Part shown: in pieces, positions 33,713-41,268 of the stretch
Layout of the letters: every line of letters starts with the position of its first letter
How positions within the stretch are numbered: the stretch's first letter is position 1
Origin: CAVQZA01 sp963724805
Lineage (GTDB): Bacteria > Actinomycetota > Thermoleophilia > Gaiellales > Gaiellaceae
Direction of reading: 5' to 3'
Assembly (NCBI GenBank): GCA_963724805.1
Contig: CAVRWA010000006.1
Location: forward strand, 68,081 to 132,080
DNA length: 64,000 nucleotides
The notes under the pieces: generated by a model
The model's database searches: none
What the model was told of the DNA's origin: nothing
The model's input: only the letters and a program-made list of their open reading frames with translations
Program-made: the position numbers and the translations under genes

Positions 33713-35257
33713 TCACACTCCCGTTTCGGCCTTGAGCCGACCAGAGGCAACCGCGTCCTGGAGTGCTTCGTAGTCGCGTTCGTTCTGGTCGGCGTAGGTC
33801 TCGGCAAACGCCGCGATGGACTGGTCGAAGACGTCGGACTTCCCGAGGTAGGAGGCGATCGCGACGCGGTCGCCGGAGCGGGCGTGGGCGCGAGCGAGCG
33901 TCCAGCCGCACAGCTTCCCGTACGCGGCGGCGCCGGCCGGGACGGCCGCCTCGAACTCGAACGAGCCTTTCCAGTCCTTGAGCTGGCGGATGTAGAAGTC
34001 CCGTTGCTTCCCGTCGAGGCCGGCGGCGACGCGCTGCCAGCCGAGGAAGATGTCGCTCGTGGCCTGCATCAGCCGCTGTCCGGCGACGACCCGCTGGCCG
34101 CTGTTGCTGTATTGACTCTTCCCGACGAACTCCTCCAGCACCGAGGTCTGCGCCTCCTTCATCTGCAGGAACAGCGGATCCTCGTCGTCGGCACCGAGGA
34201 ACAACCCGATCCAGGCGCGGGTGCCGACGCTCCCGACGCCGACCACCTTGCGGGCCAGGTCGACGAACCGGAACTCCTCGAGCAGGTGGCGGCGGTCGGT
34301 CTCGAGTGTACGCCGGTAGGAACGGATAAGGGCGCGGAACTCGTCGAAGAACGCCCCACGCTCCATGTCCGACGGGAGGAGCTCGTCGACCGGGACGATC
34401 AGCGGCGGGTCGCTGATGATCCGCCGCTCGCCGTCGACGACGTGCGTCAGCTTCTCGAAGGCGTGCATGCTGTCCTTGGTGCGCACCTTGGCGATGTCAG
34501 CCTCCGCGCGCTTCAACCGCTTGGGATCGACGCCGGCCGTGAAGGTCCGGAGTGCCTCCTCGACCGACAGGTGGGAGTACCAGACCTCGAGGTTGCGCAT
34601 CGCTGCAAACGCGCCCATCGCCTCTCGGTACGAACGCACGGTGTCGAGAGCGACCGTGCGCCGCTCCTTGTCGGAGAACCCGAGCCCGCGTGTGGCGACC
34701 GCGAAGCTCGCGGCGAGGCGCTTCACGTCCCACTCCCACGGGCCCGGTGCCGTCTCGTCGAAGTCGTTGATGTCGAAGACCAGCTCCCGCTCGGGCGAAC
34801 CGAACATGCCGAAGTTCGAGAGGTGCGCGTCGCCGCACAGCTGCACGCGAAGACCCGAATTCGGAGTCCGCGAAAGGTCGGACGCCATGAGCAGCGCGCC
34901 GCCGCGGTAGAACGCGAACGGGGAGACCAGCATCCGGCCGTAGCGGATCGGCACGAGCTCCGGCACGCGCGAGACCGCCTGCTCCTCCAGCAGCGCGATC
35001 GGATCGCGGTGCGGTGGAAAGTCGATATCGCCTTGCGTGGAACGCGGCACCTCCGCCCGGGCCGCCTTGCCTCTCGCCGCGCGCTCGGCGCGCGTGAAGT
35101 GCGGCACCACCTTGGGCGGCCGCTTCGCCTCAGGCGCCGCAGGCGGGGCCGGGTCCGGCGTCGCACTGCCGTCGGGGGCCCGATCGCTCGTCGGCGGCGA
35201 ATCGGAGACGAGCGATTCCGGGTCGCGAAGCTCGTTGTCCACGTTGCTGTCCGTCAT
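33713..35257 (-). CDS. DUF2252 family protein
   Basis: The 514-residue protein has a disordered proline/serine-rich N-terminus (about 1-60) and then the DUF2252 core: PELVPIRYGRMLVSPFAFYR, LCGDAHLSNFGMF and LVFDINDFDETAPGPWEWD. GDAHLSNFG and DINDFDE resemble the catalytic loop and metal-binding Asp of aminoglycoside-phosphotransferase-like kinases. DUF2252 proteins are thus thought to be kinase-like, but no substrate is established to my knowledge. It lies between the DrrAB genes and the RiPP cluster and is divergent from the latter; 208 bases separate it from the precursor gene. Confidence 0.88.
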   Translation of the reverse strand: MTDSNVDNELRDPESLVSDSPPTSDRAPDGSATPDPAPPAAPEAKRPPKVVPHFTRAERAARGKAARAEVPRSTQGDIDFPPHRDPIALLEEQAVSRVPELVPIRYGRMLVSPFAFYRGGALLMASDLSRTPNSGLRVQLCGDAHLSNFGMFGSPERELVFDINDFDETAPGPWEWDVKRLAASFAVATRGLGFSDKERRTVALDTVRSYREAMGAFAAMRNLEVWYSHLSVEEALRTFTAGVDPKRLKRAEADIAKVRTKDSMHAFEKLTHVVDGERRIISDPPLIVPVDELLPSDMERGAFFDEFRALIRSYRRTLETDRRHLLEEFRFVDLARKVVGVGSVGTRAWIGLFLGADDEDPLFLQMKEAQTSVLEEFVGKSQYSNSGQRVVAGQRLMQATSDIFLGWQRVAAGLDGKQRDFYIRQLKDWKGSFEFEAAVPAGAAAYGKLCGWTLARAHARSGDRVAIASYLGKSDVFDQSIAAFAETYADQNERDYEALQDAVASGRLKAETGV

Positions 35258-35369
35258 GAGGTTGCTCCCTTCCGTCCTTCACCGTGTCGTGGCGCCCGAG
35301 TCGCTCCTTTGAGCCGGTCAATCATGCACCAGGAGAGGCTCTTGCACCGAGAATAGGCGCAGCGCCGTC

Positions 35370-35399
35370 TTGACATCGGCACGGCTTCCGTGGTATGGC
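35370..35399 (+). promoter_or_regulatory. Sigma-70-type promoter of the RiPP cluster
   Basis: TTGACA (35370-35375) is a perfect -35 hexamer, 18 bases before TATGGC (35394-35399), a fair -10. Transcription would begin near 35406, about 60 bases before the precursor ATG. Perfect -35 hexamers are rare in such GC-rich DNA, which makes this a credible strong promoter. Confidence 0.65.
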
Positions 35400-35465
35400 T
35401 CGCGCGCGGGCGCCGAAGTACCAACGACTGGTCGACCTGCGGCGACGACCGGAAAGGACGGGCTC

Positions 35466-35789
35466 ATGGCTCCGGTTCGCCGAGCGGCCGCGCCGGTTGC
35501 GCCCCAGAAGGCTCTGCCGGCAAAGACCCCGATCGCCCAGCTCGGCCTCACGGCCGCGGAAGCGAGGGGGCTCACTCCGGGAGCGCGAAAGCTGACGAAG
35601 GGCGACCTCGTCGCGCTCATGAAGGGTCAGGTTCCGAAGGCCGCCCAAGCGCTCACGGTGCGCGACCTGACCTCGATCAACGCCGTCTACTCGAAGGCCC
35701 TGGCGGCCGCCGCCCGACCACCCGGGCCTGGTTGCTGCTGCTGTTGCAGCACGCCCTGCTGCTGTTGCTGTAGCGCGGCCGCGGCGTAG
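35466..35789 (+). CDS. TOMM/LAP precursor peptide with two pentacysteine blocks
   Basis: The 107-residue product has a long leader and a short unusual C-terminal core. Residues 1-85 are Ala/Lys/Leu-rich and helical, with LTKGDLVALMKGQ and LTVRDLTSINAVYSKAL as likely recognition segments. A Pro-Gly hinge (PPGPG, 85-89) leads to Cys90-94, Ser95, Thr96, Pro97, Cys98-102, Ser103 and four alanines. The ten cysteines plus Ser/Thr are potential azoline sites for the YcaO enzyme encoded 1 kb downstream. ATG at 35466 has AAAGGA seven bases upstream; an ATG at 35370 in the same frame lies on the promoter and is rejected. High GC3 throughout the leader supports this frame. No homologous mature product is recognised, so the product class is inferred from neighbours. 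Confidence 0.85.
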   Translation: MAPVRRAAAPVAPQKALPAKTPIAQLGLTAAEARGLTPGARKLTKGDLVALMKGQVPKAAQALTVRDLTSINAVYSKALAAAARPPGPGCCCCCSTPCCCCCSAAAA

Positions 35790-35814
35790 CAGGAAGCGGG
35801 AACCTGCGACGATC

Positions 35815-36798
35815 GTGGCTGCACAGAAGGAGTCGAGCTCCAGCGTGCAGCTGCGAGCTTTGCCGGTCGAGCGGATCGCCGACGCGGATGCGCTCACGCT
35901 GAAGCGCGGCTGCACGACGGTGCGCATCGACGGCGAGCACGCTCCCGGGATCGTCGGCGCCATTCTCGATCTGGCAGGGGGTGACGGCAGGACCGAAGAC
36001 GAGCTCGTCGAGAGCTTCCCGCCGGAGATGCAGGAGTCGATTCGATCGTTGGTCGGCGCGCTCCGTGCGCGCCGGCTCCTGCTTCCGGCCGACGCCGTCG
36101 ACTGGGATGCGGCGGCGGAGTCGCCGCTCGACGTCTTCTACTGGCACTTCGGCCTGCCGGACGAGCCCTCCCCGGTGCCGCCGCGGGACGAGCTCGTCGT
36201 CGTCGTTGGCCGAAACCGCACCGCGACGCGGCTCTGTGAGCTCCTCGACGAGGCCGGGTTTCAGGAGCTCGTCGTCGTCGACGAACAGGCAGCGCTCGAC
36301 GATCGCGTGCCGGCGGTCGTCGCCGCAGTCTCGGAGAACGGCTTCGGGCCGTTGCGTGCGTGGAACGAGCTCGCCCTCGAGCGGGAACTGCCATTCCTGC
36401 CGGTCGTGGTCGAGGATCTCGTCGCGTACGTTGGACCGCTGGTCGTGCCGTTCGAGACCGCGTGCTTCGAGTGCTTTCTGCGGCGCAGGTACTCGAACCT
36501 CGACGAGGCGGAGGCGCGGGAAGCCGTCGAGCTCCGCGCCGGAGGAGCGCAGGTCGTCGGTCTCCATCCTGCGATCTCGGCCGTGGCCGCCGGAGCCGCC
36601 GCGCTCGAGCTGAGCAAGTTCTTCATCCCGTGGCGCGGCGCGCAGCAGGCCGGCTACCTGCTCACGTTCAATCTCCTCGCGAGCCGCGGCGGACGGCATC
36701 GCGTCCTGAAGGTGCCGCGATGCGCAGCCTGCAGCAGCCTCAGGGCAAGACACCCTGCGGCGGCCGTCAGGCTCGAGCTGACGAACGATGCCGTCTGA
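35815..36798 (+). CDS. TOMM cyclodehydratase partner protein (ThiF/E1-like, C protein)
   Basis: The 327-residue protein has an N-terminal winged-helix-like region (about 1-105), resembling the RiPP recognition element that binds leader peptides. A Rossmann-type ThiF/E1-like domain follows, starting at DELVVVVGRNRTATRL. Two CxxC pairs, in FETACFECFLRR and RCAACSSL, would hold a structural zinc as in known cyclodehydratase C proteins. The E1 nucleotide-binding glycine motif is degenerate, consistent with a leader-presenting rather than catalytic role. GTG at 35815 is 25 bases after the precursor; a GTG at 35845 behind AAGGAG is an alternative. It overlaps the YcaO gene by 11 bases. Confidence 0.85.
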   Translation: MAAQKESSSSVQLRALPVERIADADALTLKRGCTTVRIDGEHAPGIVGAILDLAGGDGRTEDELVESFPPEMQESIRSLVGALRARRLLLPADAVDWDAAAESPLDVFYWHFGLPDEPSPVPPRDELVVVVGRNRTATRLCELLDEAGFQELVVVDEQAALDDRVPAVVAAVSENGFGPLRAWNELALERELPFLPVVVEDLVAYVGPLVVPFETACFECFLRRRYSNLDEAEAREAVELRAGGAQVVGLHPAISAVAAGAAALELSKFFIPWRGAQQAGYLLTFNLLASRGGRHRVLKVPRCAACSSLRARHPAAAVRLELTNDAV

Positions 36799-38113
36799 CA
36801 CCCGCCGGCGGCCTCGCCTCGCCGGGCTGGCCAGAGACCTGATCGACGACGAGGTCGGGATCGTGCGCCTGGTGGAGGCCGCTCCACGGCAGGCCGGGTC
36901 GCCGTCGTTCTTCCATTACTGGGCGCTGGCGGCAGACACACGCGCCTTCGTCGAGCAGCACAACTTCGCGCGAACGGGAGGCGCGGCCGACGATCCGGAT
37001 CGTGCACTGGCAAAGGCGCTCGGGGAGGCGGTCGAGCGGTACTGCGCCGCGATCTACGCGCACGAGGAGCTGCCGCTCCGAACGGCCGACGAGGCCGAGT
37101 TCCCGGTCGTCGATCCCGCGACCTTTGCGCTCAACTCGGCGGCGCAGTACGCGGAGGAGGACTTCTGGTTCGTCCCGTTCGACCGCGAGACTCCCGTCCG
37201 CTGGACGTCGGCGGTCGACGCGCTGACGGGCGAGACCGTCTACGTCCCGGCGGCGATGGTCTACATCCCGTACTACTTCCGGACGGAACAGGGCGAGCCC
37301 CGGATCGCGCAGCCGATCTCGACCGGGCTCGCCTGCCACGCCTCGTTCGAGGACGCGGCCGCGGTCGCCCTCGCCGAGGTCGTCGAGCGTGACGCGTTCA
37401 CGATCGTCTGGCAGGCGCAGATCGCACCGCCTCGGATCGCCGCGGACACGCTACCGCCGAATCTCCGGCGGCTCCACGGGCGCTTCGGCTCGGCGGGGTT
37501 CGACGTGACCCTGTTCGACATCACCCTCGACCGGGTCGCGACCGTGCTCGCCGTCTCACGCCACGGATCGCCGGAATGCCCGGCCGTCGTGGTCGCCGCG
37601 AGCGCGAGCCTCGATCCGGCGCGGGCCGCACGAGGCGCGCTCGAGGAGCTCGCCCACACCGGCCAGTACTGCCACGCGATCGTCCGCGAGCTCCCACGGC
37701 TCGAACCGGACGCAGCCCGGACTGTCGTCGATCAGGAAAGCCATCTCAACTACTGGTGCGACCAGGCGAACGCCGGCGGCATCGAGTTCCTCTTCGCGTC
37801 GGACTCGGCGCTCGCCTTCGACGAGCTCGAGGACGCCGGCACCGGCAGCGCCGCGGGCGATCTGCGCGAGCTCTGCACGCGGATCGCCGCTACGGGTCAC
37901 CGCCCGCTGCTCCGCGAGCTCACGACACCGGACGTCGCCGAGCTCGGGCTCGCAGTCGTGCGGGCAGTCGTCCCCGGCTACCACCCGCTCGTCTGCGGCC
38001 ACCGCCACCGCGCGCTCGGCGGGCGGAGGCTCTGGGAGGTGCCGCAGCGGCTCGGACATCCGGGGATCTCCCCGCAGCACGGCGACAATCCGCTCCCGCA
38101 CCCGTATCCCTAG
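36788..38113 (+). CDS. YcaO-domain cyclodehydratase (azoline-forming, D protein)
   Basis: The 441-residue enzyme uses ATP to activate the peptide backbone so that Cys/Ser/Thr side chains cyclise to thiazolines/oxazolines. YcaO features: AKALGEAVERYCAAIYAHEE (ATP/Mg Glu residues, about 75-95), ISTGLACHASFEDAAAVALA followed by EVVERDAF (second acidic helix), ARGALEELAHTGQ (third), and a C-terminus ending NPLPHPYP. That proline-rich end (PxPxP-like) marks azoline-forming YcaO proteins and reaches into the active site in characterised members. YcaO proteins without it act in other pathways. ATG at 36788 lies inside the end of the partner gene. Full length compared with stand-alone D proteins. Confidence 0.93.
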   Translation: MPSDTRRRPRLAGLARDLIDDEVGIVRLVEAAPRQAGSPSFFHYWALAADTRAFVEQHNFARTGGAADDPDRALAKALGEAVERYCAAIYAHEELPLRTADEAEFPVVDPATFALNSAAQYAEEDFWFVPFDRETPVRWTSAVDALTGETVYVPAAMVYIPYYFRTEQGEPRIAQPISTGLACHASFEDAAAVALAEVVERDAFTIVWQAQIAPPRIAADTLPPNLRRLHGRFGSAGFDVTLFDITLDRVATVLAVSRHGSPECPAVVVAASASLDPARAARGALEELAHTGQYCHAIVRELPRLEPDAARTVVDQESHLNYWCDQANAGGIEFLFASDSALAFDELEDAGTGSAAGDLRELCTRIAATGHRPLLRELTTPDVAELGLAVVRAVVPGYHPLVCGHRHRALGGRRLWEVPQRLGHPGISPQHGDNPLPHPYP

Positions 38114-38120
38114 TGCCCGG

Positions 38121-38906
38121 ATGACGCACGCCTGGGACGAGATCGTGAACGCCGAGCCCGAGGAGGAGCGGGTCTGGGAGCTCTTCCACGAGAACTCGAA
38201 GACGCACCACTTCACGGAGATGCCCGACGACGCGCAGGTCGCCGCGACGATGCTCGGCCTCTGGGAGGACCTGCCGTACGCGGGTGCTGACGAAGTCCGG
38301 CTGCCCGGTCTCGCGGTTCCCCCGGTGCCGCTGGACCGGGCGATTCTGGAACGTCGGACGGACACCTCGTTCGGGACGGACCCGATCTCACTCGGAGACC
38401 TCTCGTCGCTCTTGACAGGCGGATACGGTGCGACGGATCGGCCGAGCGCGGTCGGCGACCGCCGCTTCAGGACCGTCCCCTCGGCCGGTGCGCTCTACCC
38501 GCTCGAGCTGTACGTGAGCGTCCAGGCGGTCACCGGGGTCGAGCCTGGCCTCTACCACTTTCGGGCAACGGCCGGCCTCCTGCAGCGCCTGCGACCGCTC
38601 CCGCACGAAGAGCTCGCAAACGCCTTCGTGCAGCCGGACGTGATCGGATCGGCCGCCGCCGTGATCCTGATCAGCGCCGTCTTCGAGCGGACGACGTTCA
38701 AGTACGGCGAGCGCGGCTACCGCTTCGCCCTGCTCGAAGCCGGACACGTCGCGCAGAACATCGACCTCATCGCCACCGCGTTGCACCTGCCGGCGGCCAA
38801 CCTCGGCGGCTTCTTCGATCGCGAGCTCGAGGCGCTCCTCGATATCGATGGAGTCGAGCAGTCTCTCGTCTACGCGGTCGCAGTCGGCTCGAATCCGGCT
38901 CCGTGA
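38121..38906 (+). CDS. SagB-type FMN-dependent azoline dehydrogenase
   Basis: Nitroreductase-fold enzyme of 261 residues expected to oxidise thiazolines/oxazolines to aromatic thiazoles/oxazoles. The SagB-type opening WELFHENSKTHHF and the core RTVPSAGALYPLELYVSV, then LYHFRA and ALLEAGHVAQNIDLIATAL match the family and its FMN site. ATG at 38121, seven bases after the YcaO stop. It completes the minimal set precursor-C-D-B for an azole-containing peptide. No transporter, peptidase or second precursor follows; a terminator-like element of rnpB on the other strand lies 55 bases downstream. Confidence 0.92.
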   Translation: MTHAWDEIVNAEPEEERVWELFHENSKTHHFTEMPDDAQVAATMLGLWEDLPYAGADEVRLPGLAVPPVPLDRAILERRTDTSFGTDPISLGDLSSLLTGGYGATDRPSAVGDRRFRTVPSAGALYPLELYVSVQAVTGVEPGLYHFRATAGLLQRLRPLPHEELANAFVQPDVIGSAAAVILISAVFERTTFKYGERGYRFALLEAGHVAQNIDLIATALHLPAANLGGFFDRELEALLDIDGVEQSLVYAVAVGSNPAP

Positions 38907-38960
38907 GCACGGGCAGAGCTGCGTGGTTCCGGTTCGATCCGGGCCGCGTGATGCGTGGCC

Positions 38961-38991
38961 AAAAATAGAAACCCCTGCATTTGCAGGGGTT
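38961..38991 (-). terminator. Rho-independent terminator of rnpB
   Basis: On the minus strand AACCCCTGC pairs with GCAGGGGTT over a four-base loop (38970-38978 with 38983-38991), followed by TCTATTTTT. This is the best intrinsic terminator in the window and directly follows the RNase P RNA 3' end. Confidence 0.9.
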
Positions 38992-38995
38992 CCCG

Positions 38996-39338
<343 letters not shown>

Positions 39339-39431
39339 CGGTGGATTGTAGCCCCGTCTTGACGAACTCGCTCCAGAATGACGGCTCGCTGACGGGGTGC
39401 GATGGGCGAGTGCGAGGCTAGGACGCAGGGA

Positions 39432-39456
39432 GCCCCAATAGCGGCGCTATTGGGGC
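39432..39456. terminator. 11-bp palindromic hairpin between the zinc-ribbon gene and rnpB
   Basis: GCCCCAATAGC (39432-39442) pairs perfectly with GCTATTGGGGC (39446-39456) over GGC. It lies downstream of the zinc-ribbon gene on the minus strand and upstream of rnpB, so it probably ends the lexA operon before rnpB starts. The core TAGCGGCGCTA also occurs in the hairpin at 2687-2697. Confidence 0.6.
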
Positions 39457-39494
39457 GACCGACGACGACGCATCGCGCCGCCGAGCGCGAGCCG

Positions 39495-39683
39495 TCAGCA
39501 CAGCGCTTCGTTCTGGAGCGAGTTCATAACAGCTTCGCGACGGAGCGAGGCACCGCACTCAGGGCAGTGGACCGCGCCCTCGATGTGCAGCACGAACTCG
39601 CCGCACACGAGGCACTCGAGGCTCGCGCCGCGCAGGAGCGCGTTCAGCTCCTGCTCGAGCGTACGGTTGAGCGGCGTGATCAT
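39495..39683 (-). CDS. Small zinc-ribbon protein (62 aa) coupled to lexA
   Basis: The 62 residues have two CxxC knuckles (LECLVCGEF and VHCPECGASL) spaced by about 15 residues, a classic zinc ribbon. A helical N-terminus precedes them. The ATG overlaps the lexA stop by one base (TGATG), so it is co-translated with the SOS repressor and probably under SOS control. The family is not recognised; it could bind DNA or a partner protein. Confidence 0.75.
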   Translation of the reverse strand: MITPLNRTLEQELNALLRGASLECLVCGEFVLHIEGAVHCPECGASLRREAVMNSLQNEALC

Positions 39684-40303
39684 CAGAGGCTCCTGAACAC
39701 CCCTGTGACGCGGCCGAGGATCTGGACGTGGCTCGCGTAGATCGGCTCGAGCGCGTCGTTCTCGGGCTGGAGCCGGACGCGGCCGTCCTCACGGAAGAAC
39801 GTCTTGACCGTCGCCTCGTCGAGCGACTCGTCGTCGCCTGCGAGCGCGACCACGATCTCGCCGTTCCTCGCGTCCTGCTGGCGCTGGACGACCACGAGGT
39901 CGCCGTCGAGGATGCCGGCCTTGATCATCGACTCGCCCTTCACGCGGAGCACGAAGTCGCCGCGGGCGAGCGACTCGTCGACGGTCACGTAGTCCTCGAC
40001 ATTCTGCTCGGCGAGCAGCGGGCCGCCGGCCGCGATCTGACCGAGGAGCGGCAGCCGGTTCGAGTCTCCTTGCGTGGTCGTCTGCGCGCGGCGCTCGCGT
40101 CCGACGAGCTCGAGGGCGCGCGGCTTCGTCGGGTCGCGGCGCAACAGGCCGGCCCGCTCGAGGTTGGCGAGGTGCGCATGGACGGTGGACGGCGACGCGA
40201 GGCCGACCGCCTCGCCGATCTCGCGCACGGTCGGGGGATACCCGTGCTCGTCGACGTAGTCGACCACGTAGTCCCAGATCTCCTGCTGTCGTCCGGTCAG
40301 CAT
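39683..40303 (-). CDS. lexA: LexA repressor (SOS response)
   Basis: The 206-residue SOS repressor. The winged HTH is at about 1-65 (LTGRQQEIWDYVVDYVDEHG, then SPSTVHAHLANLERAGLL). The self-cleavage site lies in QIAAGGPLLAEQ, between Ala92 and Gly93. The catalytic dyad is Ser125 (KGESM) and Lys167 (EATVKTFF). The start is the ATG at 40303, right at the HTH; the frame is open further upstream but that stretch contains the operator. A perfect SOS box at 40324-40337 indicates autoregulation. The small zinc-ribbon gene follows in the same operon. Confidence 0.95.
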   Translation of the reverse strand: MLTGRQQEIWDYVVDYVDEHGYPPTVREIGEAVGLASPSTVHAHLANLERAGLLRRDPTKPRALELVGRERRAQTTTQGDSNRLPLLGQIAAGGPLLAEQNVEDYVTVDESLARGDFVLRVKGESMIKAGILDGDLVVVQRQQDARNGEIVVALAGDDESLDEATVKTFFREDGRVRLQPENDALEPIYASHVQILGRVTGVFRSL

Positions 40304-40323
40304 CTCGCCTCCAGCGTCGGGGT

Positions 40324-40337
40324 CGAACGTGTGTTCG
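40324..40337. promoter_or_regulatory. SOS box (LexA operator) of lexA
   Basis: CGAACGTGTGTTCG matches the Gram-positive/actinobacterial LexA site CGAAC-N4-GTTCG exactly. It lies 21 bases upstream of the lexA start codon, so LexA would block its own transcription. Confidence 0.9.
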
Positions 40338-40381
40338 TCACAAGGGTAGGCACTCCTCCGGACGACGTCAAGGAAAAAGGT

Positions 40382-40408
40382 GAGGGGCAGGCTCACGGCC
40401 TGCCCCTC
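40382..40408 (-). terminator. Intrinsic terminator of the tRNA-Leu gene
   Basis: GAGGGGCAGGC (40382-40392) pairs with GCCTGCCCCTC (40398-40408). On the minus strand it is followed by ACCTTTTTCC. It lies 15 bases after the tRNA 3' end and before the lexA promoter. Confidence 0.85.
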
Positions 40409-40422
40409 GCTTCCTCCCTCAG

Positions 40423-40506
<84 letters not shown>

Positions 40507-40525
40507 GTGGGGCCGGGGATTGTAT

Positions 40526-41251
40526 CTAGATCGGCTGCAGCCGCGGCTCGATCGTGGCGCGCTCGGCCTCGAGCCACTCGGGCAGCGCGAGCGACTCGCC
40601 GAGGGCATCGGCGGGCTCGTCCACAGCGAAACCGGGTGGGTCGGTGGCGATCTCGAACAGGAGCCCGTCCGGGAGCCGGAAGTAGATCGAGCGGAAGTAC
40701 TTGCGGTCGAGCACCTCCGTGGGGCGCAGGCCGAGCTCGGGCAGGTGCCGACGCCACGCCTCCTGTTCCTCGTCGCCCGAGACCCGCCACGCGATGTGGT
40801 GCGTCGTGCCGGCGCCGAGGAGGGCGACCTGGGCCGGCGGGGCAACGTACCGGATGGGCGCCCCCTCCTCGAGGATGTCGACGGTGAAGCCGGGGTCTCC
40901 GTAGGCGCGCACGTGGTGCAGGCCGGGCCGCTCGCCCGGGTGCAGCTCGAGGCGCAGGCCGTCCGGGTCCTCGAGCTCCTTCACGCCGTCCTGCCCGGGC
41001 ACGCTGAGCGCGATCGCCTCCAACGTGCCGCGGCCGGGCCGGCCGCGCGCGGCCTGGGGCCACTCGAAGAAGGTCAGGAGCGTCCCCGGCGCACCGCTCT
41101 CGTCTCCGAAGTAGAGGTGATACGAGGCCGGGTCGTCGAAGTTGACGGTCTTCTTGACGAGACGGAAGCCCAGCTCGTCGCGGTAGAAACCCACCGTCCG
41201 CACCGCGTCGGAGCAGATCGCGGTGACGTGATGGAGGGCCGTCAGACGCAC
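40526..41251 (-). CDS. VOC-superfamily protein (glyoxalase/ring-cleaving dioxygenase-like)
   Basis: The 241 residues form two VOC modules: LHHVTAICSDAVRTVGFYRD with LRLELHPG, and THHIAWRVSGDEEQEAWRRH with LLFEIATDPPGF. His in HHVTA and HHIAW and Glu in FEIA would bind iron or another metal. The arrangement matches MhqO/MhqA-like dioxygenases, which act on hydroquinones, though those are usually about 310 residues and this one is shorter. GTG at 41251; upstream sequence in this frame is antisense to tldD. It is divergent from tldD with 17 bases between starts. Confidence 0.82.
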   Translation of the reverse strand: MRLTALHHVTAICSDAVRTVGFYRDELGFRLVKKTVNFDDPASYHLYFGDESGAPGTLLTFFEWPQAARGRPGRGTLEAIALSVPGQDGVKELEDPDGLRLELHPGERPGLHHVRAYGDPGFTVDILEEGAPIRYVAPPAQVALLGAGTTHHIAWRVSGDEEQEAWRRHLPELGLRPTEVLDRKYFRSIYFRLPDGLLFEIATDPPGFAVDEPADALGESLALPEWLEAERATIEPRLQPI

Positions 41252-41268
41252 CTGGGTAATGTAGCCGC

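Noticed and set aside
35390..35773. Alternative plus-strand frame over the RiPP precursor giving leucine runs
   Set aside because: It has no ribosome site, and GC3 is wrong for this genome. The cysteine frame has AAAGGA seven bases before ATG and fits the YcaO neighbour.
38925..38945. T-arm-like CCGGTTCGATCCGG sequence after the SagB gene
   Set aside because: No anticodon or acceptor arm can be folded around it, and the stem is a short self-complementary CCGG.
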